From contig CM034547.1 in assembly GCA_020055645.1 (NCBI GenBank), positions 52,640,909 to 52,704,908 on the forward strand: DNA of 64,000 nt, written 5' to 3'. The stretch comes from Tomocerus qinae (lineage: Eukaryota > Arthropoda > Collembola > Entomobryomorpha > Tomoceridae). The notes below the pieces were generated by a model. The model saw nothing but the letters and a program-made list of their open reading frames with translations, did no database searches and was not told the origin of the DNA. Below are positions 48,701-61,200 of the stretch, one piece after another. Position 1 is the first letter of the stretch; the number at the start of each line of letters is the position of its first letter. The translations under genes and the position numbers were made by a program.

Positions 48701-51700
48701 GAATATTCTCATATTCATGTACAATGTGGACACTTGTATGGAGGTCAAAAGTGAAACTGGATTTGCTCTGAATGTTGTCCCTTTACGAGATAAACGGGGT
48801 CAAAGGTCGACATGTTATTTCCTCACAACCCCCTACGTGTAACATATCAATCGAAAGGGCTTAATCTCCTGGTTCCAAAAATACCATATATTTGATATCT
48901 GTGATCAAGGGGTAAAGTGAACTAAAAAGTCGACAATTCTTAGTCAATACCTATATAATGCAATTCCAGTTCTGGTCAATCAACCTTTAGTTATTCCTTT
49001 TTAGTTCATAGATCTTACCCCTTGATCACAGATATCAAGTATATGGTATTTTTGGAACCAGGAGATTAAGCCCTTTCGATTGATATGCTACACGTAGGGG
49101 GTTGTGAGGAAATGACATGTCGACCTTTGACCCCGATTATCTCGTAAAGGGACAACATTCAGAGCAAATCCAGTTTCACTTTTGACCTCCATACAAGTGT
49201 CAACATTGTACATGAATATGAGAATATTCCCTCGGAGCCCACGGGGAACTCACTTTGTGCCATATCCTTAAACTCGAAGGCTAAAACTAAGCAGAGATTC
49301 TTTGAAAAGAATGCCTTAATTCAAAAAGTTGTCTTGTAGTAGGTCTGAGAGAGATATACACGAGTTAATGGCCTCAGAGTCATTTCAAAAAATTTTGGTG
49401 ACATTCAATTTGGTCATATCCAAATTCCATTCCACCAAACAGCCTGATGGATTTTTAAGGATACTGGTTCCTCTAGTTCCTACTAACCATTTCTAACTTT
49501 CTCGCCAGAACTAATCAGCTACTAAAATAAGGGGGTTTCAAAATTTACTCCAACATGGTGAAAATTTTGATGACAACCTAAAGGTTATGACCTACATAAT
49601 AACAGTAACCTAAAACATTTTTAGTTTTCCACCAGCATAGCGGTTAAGCTAAGAGAAAGGCTGTGATGCTTATGTTGAGAGAACTTTTGAGAAAAGCAAT
49701 CATTTTGAAACTCGTATTGTGGAAAAAAGGGGGGCTAAAAAAACAATGATACAATACAAGAAAAAATACCAGAGTCATTGAGAAACATCCCTGTATTCCC
49801 TGTATTTTACATAGCTTCAGATATTTCTTAATATTTAAACTCTAGGCTTAAAATTTACTTAGGTAGTTAAAAATGTTTTACTGATTAAATTGCTTTATCC
49901 AAAATCTCATAATAACATAATTGATTGATTTTCAGCTATCAGTATAACCTTTGTACATGTGTATACATTAAGTACATTTGTACAACAAAATTGATGAGGT
50001 CCCTTTTTGTTTATGTATTGCTAACTTTCTGCAAGTTCTAGATTATAGAAGGCATAGCACAGGAAAAGACTAATGTAGAAAATAGTAACTAGCAAAAATA
50101 AAAATGTTGCAAGAGGTAAGGTAAAAACGTATCTTAAATGTGCGAAAAACAAGAGAATGATGATGAAACTATTAATGAAGTAGTTAATTATTTTAAGGTA
50201 AACTAAATCCTATAGTATTTTAAGAATAGATTAATGTCTATATATAACTTCTTATATATATATATAGAATTTTTGTCTATATACTGATTCATAAAAAAAT
50301 TGTATAGAATTGAGATATGTAATAACTATATTAACAGCACCAATTGCCTTCCTAGGAAGGAAGCTGTTTCTTATGTATAAATAAATAAATAAAAGAGAAC
50401 ATTAACAAGCTGAAAATAATTGCTAAATAAACATCCTATCACTGGATAACAAAAAGTTTACGCTATGTTATATATCATAGAATTTAAAAAAATGTTACTT
50501 GGTAAGAGAAATTTGAACTTTTTTAGTCTCCTTGTAAAACATTGGCCAAATGAAGTGTTTAACAATTTTAGTGCAACTTTTGCTTCAATGGTGAAAAAAT
50601 GTTTTTTGACAAAATATGCAACCTCTATCCATTGGGACATAGTTTGACCTTTAACCTTACAATGCACCTAAAACCTTTTTCACCAATTGGTTTGTTGGTA
50701 TTATAGCAAAACTTGAAGCTCATACAGGCAATTATTTAAAAATAAAAATGCAAATAATATAAAGTTGTTTGAGAAACTTACATTCAGTCTCTCGAACTTA
50801 AGTAGGTGAGTTCAAGTTACGAATGTACACTATCCTGAAAATATATTTCCCAACTTTGCGTTTTGTTAACAGAAGTTATACCTAACAGCCAAAATGGATT
50901 CATATCATGAATGGTAATAAGATATTTTGGAAAAATAAATAAAATTACTGGAACTTAATAAGGTACCCATATGAATATAAATTATTATCTAGAATGTTCC
51001 AGGATTAGCAGATTGACTGACAAAATAGCCTCTGACGGAATGATGATGATAATTCTGCTTTAGATTAGTTATCTTCTAAAAAATGTTAATTAAATGTTAT
51101 ACTCACCTCTTCTTCTCTTTTGGACAAAAGTGAAATATCTCTTTCCAGTTTCTTCCGTTTGTTCTCCCCTTCACTACCTCCCCCAACCAATTTGTCACTG
51201 CAGAGTAAAACAATAAAAAACGTAAGACACCGCATTCTAGTTGTTGACAAACTAAGTTTTAAGTATATGGCTTCTAATGGAGGCAAATAACCTTTTTAAG
51301 TCAATTTACATTCCACAGTTTAAAAACATTATCGACAAAAAAATCTTAAAATACTAAACAGGTAAAATACACTAACCTCCATTGTATATTATTCTTAGAC
51401 TTTTTGGTCAAAATCCCAATGCCTTCCAAAACATTGGTAATATCGTAGATTCGTCGTTTTTGAACTTGTAGGGATCTGGCTGCTGTATTGAGGTCTAGCG
51501 AGCCCCCAGAAGGGATGAGTGTGACGAACCGTTTTGTCAAAGCTGAGAGTGAAGAGTCAATGCGGGTTTTCTTGGGTTCCAGGTCAAGCTTTCGCTTTGC
51601 ATCTGGTTTCTTTGGAGTTTTTCTTAAGATTCCTTGGCCTAAAAAATATAAAAAATATACATAACGAAACGGACATTAAAAAGACTTTGTTTCGTAAACG

Positions 51701-52240
51701 TAACAGAGAAAGCAAAAGTGTAAACCGGAATCCTTCTGTAGTAAAAGGTTAGGTCAGGTAGCAAAAATATGATTAATAAATCCACATGACATTTGTAAAA
51801 CGAAAGGGAAAGTCGGCATAATAGATTATGCACAATTACATAATTTACAGTGACAAGGAAAAGGTATTTAAAACTTTCTCCTACATTCTAAATATTATCC
51901 ATATCCATGCCACACAATTTGCTTTCCCAGTACTTTTTTGTATTATATGCTAAATAAAATAATAGGTTCATAAACAAAATTCTAGTCCAGTATAATTACA
52001 AGTTCCGGCAATTAAACCATAAAATGTAAATCGGTAGGTTAAATTGTTACCCTGAGGAGTGTGTGGACTCTGGTCACCAGTTCCAAGTAGTAGGAGAGCC
52101 TCGCTGGCTTCTGAAGTGTCTGGTGTGACGAGTATATCCCGAAATGTGAAGCCAGCACTGGAAACCATGCTGATACCCGAATTAGCTCTCATAGGAGTCC
52201 CGACCGAATGGGTCGACGTGGACTGTTTGGTTCTCGGCAT
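45671..52240 (-). CDS. E2F: E2F transcription factor, activator (E2F1-3) type
   Basis: This factor pairs with DP, binds TTTSSCGC sites and drives S-phase genes until silenced by retinoblastoma protein. Six coding exons on the minus strand: 52240-52051, 51638-51377, 51197-51107, 46546-46373, 46262-46079, 45792-45671 (phases 1, 2, 0, 0, 1). They give 340 residues, shorter than vertebrate E2F1 (437). The start is supported by an in-frame TGA 12 bases upstream of the ATG (if not spliced away). Domain order: Ser/Thr-rich N-terminus, KRKLDLE cyclin-binding-like motif (78-84), winged-helix DNA-binding domain (about 88-151), leucine-rich dimerisation segment (152-205), marked box (about 200-275), C-terminal pRb-binding motif (322-338). 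The RRIYD without an extra Arg and the KRKLDLE motif argue for the E2F1-3 branch over E2F4/5. The protein ends two residues after the pRb motif. Intron 3 is 4.6 kb and carries a foldback repeat. Confidence 0.95.
46547..51106 (-). other. Large intron 3 of the E2F gene
   Basis: About 4.56 kb between GAG|GTGAGT and TGCATAG|GTG. Apart from the foldback at 48.66-49.27 kb I see only AT-rich sequence, including a short TA run near 50255. A 78-codon plus-strand frame at 47124-47360 has no recognisable features and is not annotated as a gene. Confidence 0.75.
48661..49269. mobile_element. Foldback element with arms of about 270 bases in E2F intron 3
   Basis: The left arm, from AAGGATATGGCACAAAG at 48661 to about 48925, is the reverse complement of the right arm (about 49003 to CCATATCCTT at 49269). 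I count about five substitutions over some 265 bases plus a small indel at the inner end; the loop is about 75 bases. CTCGA occurs just outside both ends (48654-48658 and 49273-49277) and could be a 5-base target duplication. It has no coding frame. Sequence and arm structure are unlike the 24.6 kb foldback (no tandem repeats). Confidence 0.8.
51377..51638 (-). other. E2F exon 2: cyclin-binding-like motif and DNA-binding domain
   Basis: This exon encodes residues 64-151. [13 protein letters not shown] matches the KRxLDLE cyclin A docking motif of E2F1-3. Then comes [31 protein letters not shown] and [20 protein letters not shown]: the winged-helix DNA-contact segment RRIYD (125-129) and the DEF box. 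The whole DNA-binding domain lies in this one exon. Confidence 0.96.
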
Positions 52241-55200
52241 TTCGTCCCGTCAAGTAAAGAGCTGGTCTGTCTCCAAAAGTGACGAGACCACTCTCACTTC
52301 ATCCACACGGTATTCAAACTAAGTCGTCACCAGTTTGTTATCTACTCGTCTAGTCAATGTCCAGACAAAACCCAGGAAAAATCAGTGCAGTTTATTTCCA
52401 AGTACTGGCCCTCCCTTTTGTTTTGTACACACTTCACTCTCGTTCAGTTCAGTCAGTATTATTGATAGAATATGTATAACTTCAGAAAGGAACGAACGGA
52501 CTCAATGATCCGGGCCAGGGAAGGAAGCAGCACAAATACCGTCACTCACAAACTACCCGGACAAAATATCCTGCAATTAGCACACAAATACTTGATCCAC
52601 CACACACGAGCCTACCTTGACCGTCTCTTTTAATTGCTTTTTTCGAAAATGATGGCTGTATGAAATTAAAGGCTGTTCTTCAGTGTATGTTCTATCTATG
52701 TACCTATATCTATCTGTAATGTGTGCTATTTGCTGTATCTCTATGCAAAGTCAAGAGAGACAGTTTGTGGAAAGGAAAACAAAAGGGTAGTCGTCGTTCT
52801 CAGTCATAGTCATATACCATTACATACATTACTTACTACACCATGCATACCTATCCTTAGTATTTCCATCCATCCCTTCATGCTCTTCGTCCATATGTAT
52901 GTATCTATCTGTATTATGTTCCTGTACGTACTTATTCCCTATGTACCTATAAGATCCTCGTCCTCCGCCGAATACATATTCACACACAAAATACTTAAAC
53001 TTGCTCGATATACAGAATCCAACGATATACTTTAAGCCTTTGTACATTCATAGGGATTTATTGTAAAAGTAGATACCTACCTTCTCATCGGCTGGCTCTC
53101 CTCCTGCCTTCCATGTAGTGTCCCTTTCTTTCTTTTTGGTACCTACCACTACTTACTACTATCTCCTGTGTATTTATGTCTATATTTTTATATTAGCTGT
53201 TTACTATCACCACTAAATATTATTATACTGACACTATACTAGATCCTACTCTACTGACAGTGTATGCAGTCCCTCTTTCAAGTTTCTCCATATTATACAT
53301 GCACATAGGCATCTATTACAGTTTCAGTAGTGTAGTAGGTCCTTAAATAGTGTACTGTCTGAATAGTGTACTTATAGGTACCTTTCTATAAGGTGCTTTC
53401 AGCTTTAGCCACACTACTTCGGCATACCTTTTTCATTCGACGTCCATACACATACACTAACAGAACTCCTTACCTTGCATTACACTAGCTAGATGGATGT
53501 TAGTGTAGTCCTGTAGCATGCTCTGCACTAACTCCATATACGATACATCTGTGTCTTACCAAGTTATATACACCACTAACTCGCCTAGGGATAACAAAAC
53601 TTTGCAGGTCCATTCATTAATTATTTTACTAGTTTTAAACAGGAGACTGATGAATTTACTTCTTTACGAATTTAAGCGAGACATTGTAATTCATACAATT
53701 CAAAGCGAGATATATAATTCAAACACTTAACCAAGTCAGTAAAATAATTTCAGGTAATGATGCTTCTGTACTATAAGAGAATAGAATGATATCCCTCCTG
53801 CGTCCATCTTTTGTTCTGGAAAATTTCAGAAGTGAAAGTTTTGCATACGTGCGTAGAAATCTTTTTTTGTGTAAATGTCATTTCCCGATTGAAACCTATA
53901 TAACCTCCATATAAAACTTTCACATGTGAAAGCACAGCATGGTGAAAGTCATGACATTCATATTTCACATTGATCTTTCACATTGAAAAGCAAGAAATGG
54001 TAAAAGCCATGAGTTTAAAACTGGAAAAAAGGTGAGTCTTATATACGAGTGCTTGATGATATGGCTTTTAGGGCACACCGGAAAGTATGGAATGGTGAAA
54101 GCTATATGGCTTTAACTTGAGAAATGACGAGATAGTAAAAGTCTTAAGGCTTTCATTGTGACAGATTTTTATTATGAAGTTTAGGCTATTTCTTATGCCA
54201 TATAAAGCGTTACTTTATATGGGCACACAATAAAGCAATTTTAGTAGCAAGGGAGCGCTAATTAAAGGACTTGTTAATTATTGAGGACATGAAAATTATC
54301 GTCTGCCGGGATTCATAAAATTCGTTTTTTAGCCTTAAGTTTCTGATGAAAAGAATTACTGTAAAAAATTAATAAAAAATAGACGGGGAATGTGAATTCA
54401 GTTTAAAAAATACATCATAATTCCCTGTTATATGCCAGCCATCTTTGAAAGATGCACAAATAATTTTATGCCTCAGTCAAGAAATAGCTTTCAACTACCG
54501 TCTATTTTAATTTGAAACATACTTAAAGAAACTGCGGTCCTTAAATCACATTTGTAAGGATCCCAAATTGATACTGATGTTATATATTTTCTCCATCTTT
54601 TTGCTTGTAACGTAACTTGCTTCATGGTCTTAGATTAGAGGGAACTACACAGTTTTCATACGACCCTTTGCTTTGCATGTTCTCCTAAATTATATACAAA
54701 CACAAACATACTTTTACACATGCACACTTACACACACCACGATATACTATGTATTTACCACATTTTGTGTATACACTATATACAGTGCATACGTACAGGC
54801 ACATAAGTACACATACTTCGCTCTCCGTGGGTTTCAAGATAAATGTACTATTGCAGTGCGGAGAGTACAGAATTGTATGGAGAAGTCAAAACCAAAGGGG
54901 GATGGGACTACACTAGCTCGGATACCTAACCTAGCCTAGGAATATTCATCCACAAAACTGTTCAGTAGTTTTTGCGTAGTTACACTGGGTCCCTAACTAA
55001 GTGCGGCCCACACTTTTCTCTCGCAAATCGAAATATGGCTAGAGGAGATATAAGCTAAGGATTTGGGACTTTCGATCCTGTATTTGCAAATTGATTTCAC
55101 AAGTCACAAGTTTCAACTAAATATGCTAAATACTATTCCACATTGGGAAAAAGGCTATTTCTTTGTCTAAAAAAATGTCAATAACTTTACATGGACGTTA

Positions 55201-58200
55201 TTTGTTACAACACAAATACGTCCCATTAGTGCGCACGCGTAGGTGCATTTTTCTTTTGATTCGACATAAAGGCAACCTTTAAATGGGTTAAATGGTTTAA
55301 ACGGTTTACTGAAAACTTGCATTAGTAATTATTCCTAAATTGTACATAGATATTTACGCAAAAGTACTCGATCTATTAAGTATTTATATGCTAAATTATC
55401 AAAAATTAAAAATAGGAAACCAATTATCTAAATTCTCATGCTTTTGTGCAATGTCACTAACCCCATGATCTAATTTCTATATAGAAAATCTCCCTTGGCA
55501 AAACCTCGCTACTTTTACATGCAAGATAGTTTTATATTGATATTATATATTGATATATTATTTTATATTGATACTTAATTAACTGTCAGAATTGTAATCA
55601 TTATGGGTCTTCCTCAAGTTTGATAACCAACTTTGAATGACCTCTTGAAACTTAAATTCTGATATTTTTCATATCAAAGTTGAACTTAAATTGAACCCAA
55701 ATTGGATTGTAGATTTAGGAAAAAGCTTCACAAACCTACTGTAAGCTCAAACGTTAGTGTATATATTAGGTTTTCAGTGTACATCTCAACTATTTTTTTC
55801 TTTATTACTTAATTACATTTTGTTTTAGCACTTTTGTCAAAATCCTGAATGATGCATCGCAGTATGCCTAGGCCTGTAGAATAGAAATCCAAAGGGTATA
55901 AATTGAATATCCATCACCCTGTAGCAAACATACATTGCCCTTCAGCAGGTTTCTCAGTTTCTTCTCAAGTAAATAGTGGGAGAAATGAAGAAAGTTATAT
56001 CATTTATATGTATTGAGTTAAACTAAATAGTACATGATGATATAAGCTTGAAATCCATATAGGATACTATATACTTTTGTAATATAATAAATTCGGTTTC
56101 GGGTCGGGTGGTATTTGATGCATAGAAAGGGTATAACCTACAAGGTAGGCCGCGTATACGCATTAACGCAGTACATACCAAAGAAGTATATTCAAGCAGT
56201 AAAACATATGTAAACTGTGTCGGAGGTAGCACATAGGGAATATTGTCTCAAAATACGGACAAAAAAGTATGCCTTGCATTTCTCCAAAAGTCACCTTTTC
56301 ATCAAGCTAAAAAATATACATCATATTATGAGGTGTTTAATTGCTAATTGCTTTGCATGTGAGTTGGTGTTATGAACCATCGTAAGCATAATATTTACTG
56401 TTTTAATGACAATTTTAATTCTAACAACTTAAAGTTACATTTCTTAAAACTAAGAATTAACAGCATGTAAAGAATAAATCCTTAAATTAAGCATTATTTC
56501 CTGGAAACTGAATTCATTTCGCAAAATGATTTTTCCCATAGCGTACTTAGAAAAAATAGATAAGAATTCATGTAATCTATGACAAAATTTTGTGGATATA
56601 AGGCACGAGTAGATAAATTCATAGCATTGGCTTAACTGTTTCTTCGAAGCATAAACTTAAAATAATTTTATTGAAGAAAGAAAAAGACGAATCTTAGAAG
56701 AAAATGTAACATAGTGCTACAACGGACGGAGATTAGTGTAGTATACCTATACTATTAAATGTAGACTTGCCTTTTGGTTGCAAGTGCTGATAGCCGGTGC
56801 TAGTCTGTCTGTGTTTCAGTAGTTGAATCATATACTAGTATCATTTAGGATAACATTACTATAGGGTCTTTAGTAAGTAAGTGTATTCTATAAGCACCTA
56901 TAATAACATTTTGTATACAAACAAAATTGGATTTATAGTAATAAAGTGTAGCAACACTATATGATCATACTGTACTTGGATTTGTCTATGAGCGAGTGCA
57001 CAAGTATGTATGGTAAGTACAGTGTAGTGTGTAAGTGTGTATAGTATCCGTGTAGACCGAGCTATGGCTGTATGTATGTTATTGTTGCATGCATTTCAAG
57101 TTGGTATATTATTGTAGTGTGGAAATCCCTTTAAGGAATTGGAGGGAAACAGTCAGCCGTTCTGAGCGGGAATCAACAAGAAAATGTTCTGTTCTCTGGG
57201 TTATTCTATGACTGCTTTACACAGAGGAATCTAGCAGGCTACGATTTAAATCTAAACCTGTATTCTACTCACGGGAATTATGGGTCAACTTGAGAATAAA
57301 GGATTACATTTTTATATAAGTACACAATCCGATTAAATGGTTCTTTACTAATTATTTCTGAATTATGTATGCATCTTTATGATTTTCAAAATTACCAGTG
57401 CACTACAACTCATCTTCAGCTATATGTGCTGAATTATAAGAGTAGAACTTTAATCACATGCAGTTATCTGATGATTCATGCATGTACATATTCATTACAT
57501 AATCACACAAACACATTCATTTCCATCGATTGGCAAAAATGTTTTTTAAACTAAAAACGTCATTTTCCACTCATAAGAAATAGAATTGACGAAAGCATTA
57601 ATAATTAAATAGCAAAATAAATTGACCTCCAATGCTCACTTTAATTTTAGCCTTATGCGATATTGTAATTTATTTTAAAGGAGCTTCATGTCCATTGCAA
57701 TTAATAATAGGATTTATATCCATTAATTCTACAAAGTCTATTGCAGGTTATATTGTTGGAAAACTCATAGTTCTCTACGTTTTTTGTCTTCAAATAAGCA
57801 CATATTATATGTAACGTGCGCAATAATAAGTATGTGTATGTAATTTTATTTGCAACCAATTTTATTCACAAATAAATACATTATATGCATGCATTAGGTG
57901 ATTTATGCACAAGAAATGTGTATGTAATTTTTTGTGAGCAAATATTAAATTTTTTAAGCTTGGTTATAGTAGTGTAGATATGTGACCGTCATAGTCTATT
58001 TGGTGATAATAATATATGATTTACAGTACAGTACGATAGGAATAATAATGAACCTAGTTGTGGCAAAAAACTAAAACTGAATCTAAAATGATGGAAAACT
58101 AAAATACATTGTGCGATTAGTATAAATTAATTAGTTTAATTTCACTAAAGGAGATTATTTAAAAAGCATACAGTATCATGTCTCCCAGCTAATTGGGCTC

Positions 58201-61200
58201 TCTATTTAACTCCTTTCGATCCAATTAAATGCCGCTTTTGAGCAGAACTTAGGACCGTTATTTCATAAAATGTTTGAAAGCAAAATTATAGAATTTATAT
58301 ATAATGGAAATTGTCACAACGAAAGATGAATTGGCAGGATAGGATATGTAATTAAACCCTGCTTATTCATTGTATTCAACAAAGTATGTCGATTAAAATA
58401 TGGTTTGATGCTGTAAAAAGACTAAAACATAGCAGATGATATTATAACAATTTTCTAAAAGACATTTTTAGTAGTTCATTGTCCAAGAGAGCAATGTTTT
58501 AACACAGTTGTGCAACCAGGTGGTACATTCATTGAACTAAAGAAATGACCTTTAAGGGACTTCCGTTGAAAATAGAACTGTTTCAATAAACGGTCGACAT
58601 TGTATTACAAACTTCTCCATTATGGTCAGTTTATTCATGAAAAAGATCACAAAAGCAGCCTTGAGAAGTTTCCCTTTTTGCTTTAAGTTAGGGTCCCAGG
58701 AAGTGCCCATGTAGTTCTAATATGTATTTCTTTCGACTTCCAAGACTGCGGCTTGTTAAAACCATAAGAGTTTAGGACTTGGTCAAGGCAATAAGCACCC
58801 TCAAACTCAATAAATTCCTTTCCTTACCATAACCAGACAGATAACAATAATCTCATTGTTTGTCGCAGACTTGAAATAAATTCCTCAAGGGCTAGCCTTG
58901 CCCTTAAAGCTTAAGTGCACCTTCAGGCTCATTTTGTAATTATTTTTATACGTAGTACATATGTATTTTTTATTGTAAAATAATCATGTACATTTATACT
59001 TGCTTCTTGTAATCTCAGCATAGGTACCTGATGCATCAATTTCACGTGTGGTTCTTGCTGGAGATTAAAAAATATGTCAACTCCATTAAGACAAGACCAA
59101 CCTGAACAAATTTCTTTGCTACAACAAAGTCAACCCTTTCATTAAAGAATTCCTTGCTCAAGGTATTAAAACAAAAGCAATCAAATCCTTTTAACAAACC
59201 TTCAGTTTTTCATCTGAAGGAGTATCATTCACATCCTTGTCAATCAAACTAGAAAATAGGACAATTGCAACAACTTGTTTTCCAGAATTTTATAATCAGG
59301 CACTCCTGATTTCATCTGCCAATTGAAACCTAATTAACACGTAAGCAAACTAATTTTTTTCTAGGTAAATAAAGCAGATTTTTCTGCATAAATCCATATA
59401 AATAGCCACAAGTAAGTGCTATGTTCCATTTTGTAAGTGGACATTCAAATATAGGGCGTTTATTTTTTTGCATTCGCAAATAATTCATATGTATGTAGTT
59501 TGTTTATGATATGTATATTAGTCTTTGTTAAATATTTAAGTTAGATTAACTGTTTCAAGTTTCCTGTAAATACGTTTGGCTGAATTAAAGATTTGGAGAC
59601 AATTTGTTTTCCATAATTTTAAATATAATTAGACACATCTTGATTCCGATAATTTAGTCGTTACAAATTATTTTGAGGTATTAACCCTAACAGTAACTTC
59701 AGAGCAATTTTCAGTATTTCAATATGGGGTTCATGTTCATGACTTCGCCGACACCATTCTCTGTGTATTTACCAATAATGATAGTTATTTTAAAACATTT
59801 TCGATTCTACCACATTTTAGTACATGTAAATAACATTGTAGTAACATTTTCAGTATCATGTCTACCACAGAGCAATAGTTTGTGTATGTGATTATTCACA
59901 ATGTAAACAAATATAAATATTATAGATAAAATAGTTAGTTATTCGAGAGTGTCCTTTCAATACTTACTATCAGATAACTGCGATTATTAATCTATTTCAA
60001 TACTTAACAATTATAATCTTATCTAAGTATGCGTATAAATAGAATACACTGATTTCGGTCGCTAATACCATTAGAAGCATTTAGAATATTCAATAATTTT
60101 GATTTCAATTGGAATTGGAAGAAGAGGAGACAAAATATTATCAACAGCATAATAGTATCGTTTCCAAACATTGTTGGAAGACCTAAACATGGGAATATGT
60201 GAACCCAAGGCATCTTTGAACCCGTGGTTCAATTCTTGTTACTTTTATTTACTTCTGGTATAAGGATGTAGTCAGATTGACTATAAAGGGTAGATTTTTT
60301 GTTAAATCTGTTTCCTAAAGGATGGAGGCATGTGCAATATACATGTGCCATAACTTACGTAACCCACATGGCGAGTTCAAAATTAATATTCTCGTTGCAG
60401 TTTCTCCGAGTAAAAATGTTGGCCAATCCCAGAAATTAACTCATTAGGAAGGAGTTCAAATTCTTTGGAGATGTTATAAAGCAGTAACCAAAGATTGCAT
60501 TCGCAATCATATCTTATCTTCCGCTCAATGTGGTGTTTACCACTAAATTATCTTACAATGCACAGCTCATCATTTTAGTCCTGTTTTACTTTTCAATGGA
60601 CATCTGTCGACATTGGCAAATATTAAATGTACCTAAGTACAGTGTTGAGTGCGTATGCACTTATATCGCCTAACATGTGTATTTCAAAGGAGTTTGGTAT
60701 TCTATTATCACACCAACTCAATAGTAAACCGGACTACCTGTATTCCTTGGCCAGGTGAAGTCACTGCTGTTCTTTAGAAGTAAAGGTAACCTCAAAGGTA
60801 TGCCAGACGGTGCAAAGTCAGTCAACTGTCAATATCACCTGATATTAATTTTTTGCGACTCCATGTGTTAGGCAGTTTGCTTAACGAAGGTAGGATGTAG
60901 GATACACTTAACCACACACTTGCATACTGGGCCCACTCAAACTATACCCTATACCTACCTTTACAAAGTACTCATTTTTTGCTACATTTACTTAATTTAA
61001 AGATCACACCTGTTGTGAAGAAATAATTACCTTTATATTCCTAGAATTGATCCTAGTTATAAAGATTTCTATAGAATCTATATTTCCTCTTCCCTAGTTT
61101 TTAATTATTCTTGGGCAATTTTAAATCTGTGCCTTCGACAGCTGCTAAATTAAAGCCAACTTAGAGTTACAAAAATATATATAGTAGTATTGTAGATATT

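Larger units (their letters stand above)
46079..51197 (-). other. E2F exons 3-5: dimerisation segment and marked box
   Basis: Exon 3 (51197-51107) encodes [20 protein letters not shown] and then LLSKREEE, the beginning of the leucine zipper-like helix. Exon 4 (46546-46373) continues with [15 protein letters not shown] and the marked-box core [17 protein letters not shown], then [18 protein letters not shown]. Exon 5 (46262-46079) gives [11 protein letters not shown], the end of the marked box, and a Ser/Thr-rich spacer. Exons 3 and 4 are separated by the 4.6 kb intron. Confidence 0.9.

Noticed and set aside
58490-58950. Possible transposon remnant, judged from a more even base composition
   Set aside because: No terminal repeats, no target duplication and no frame resembling a transposase or reverse transcriptase on either strand.
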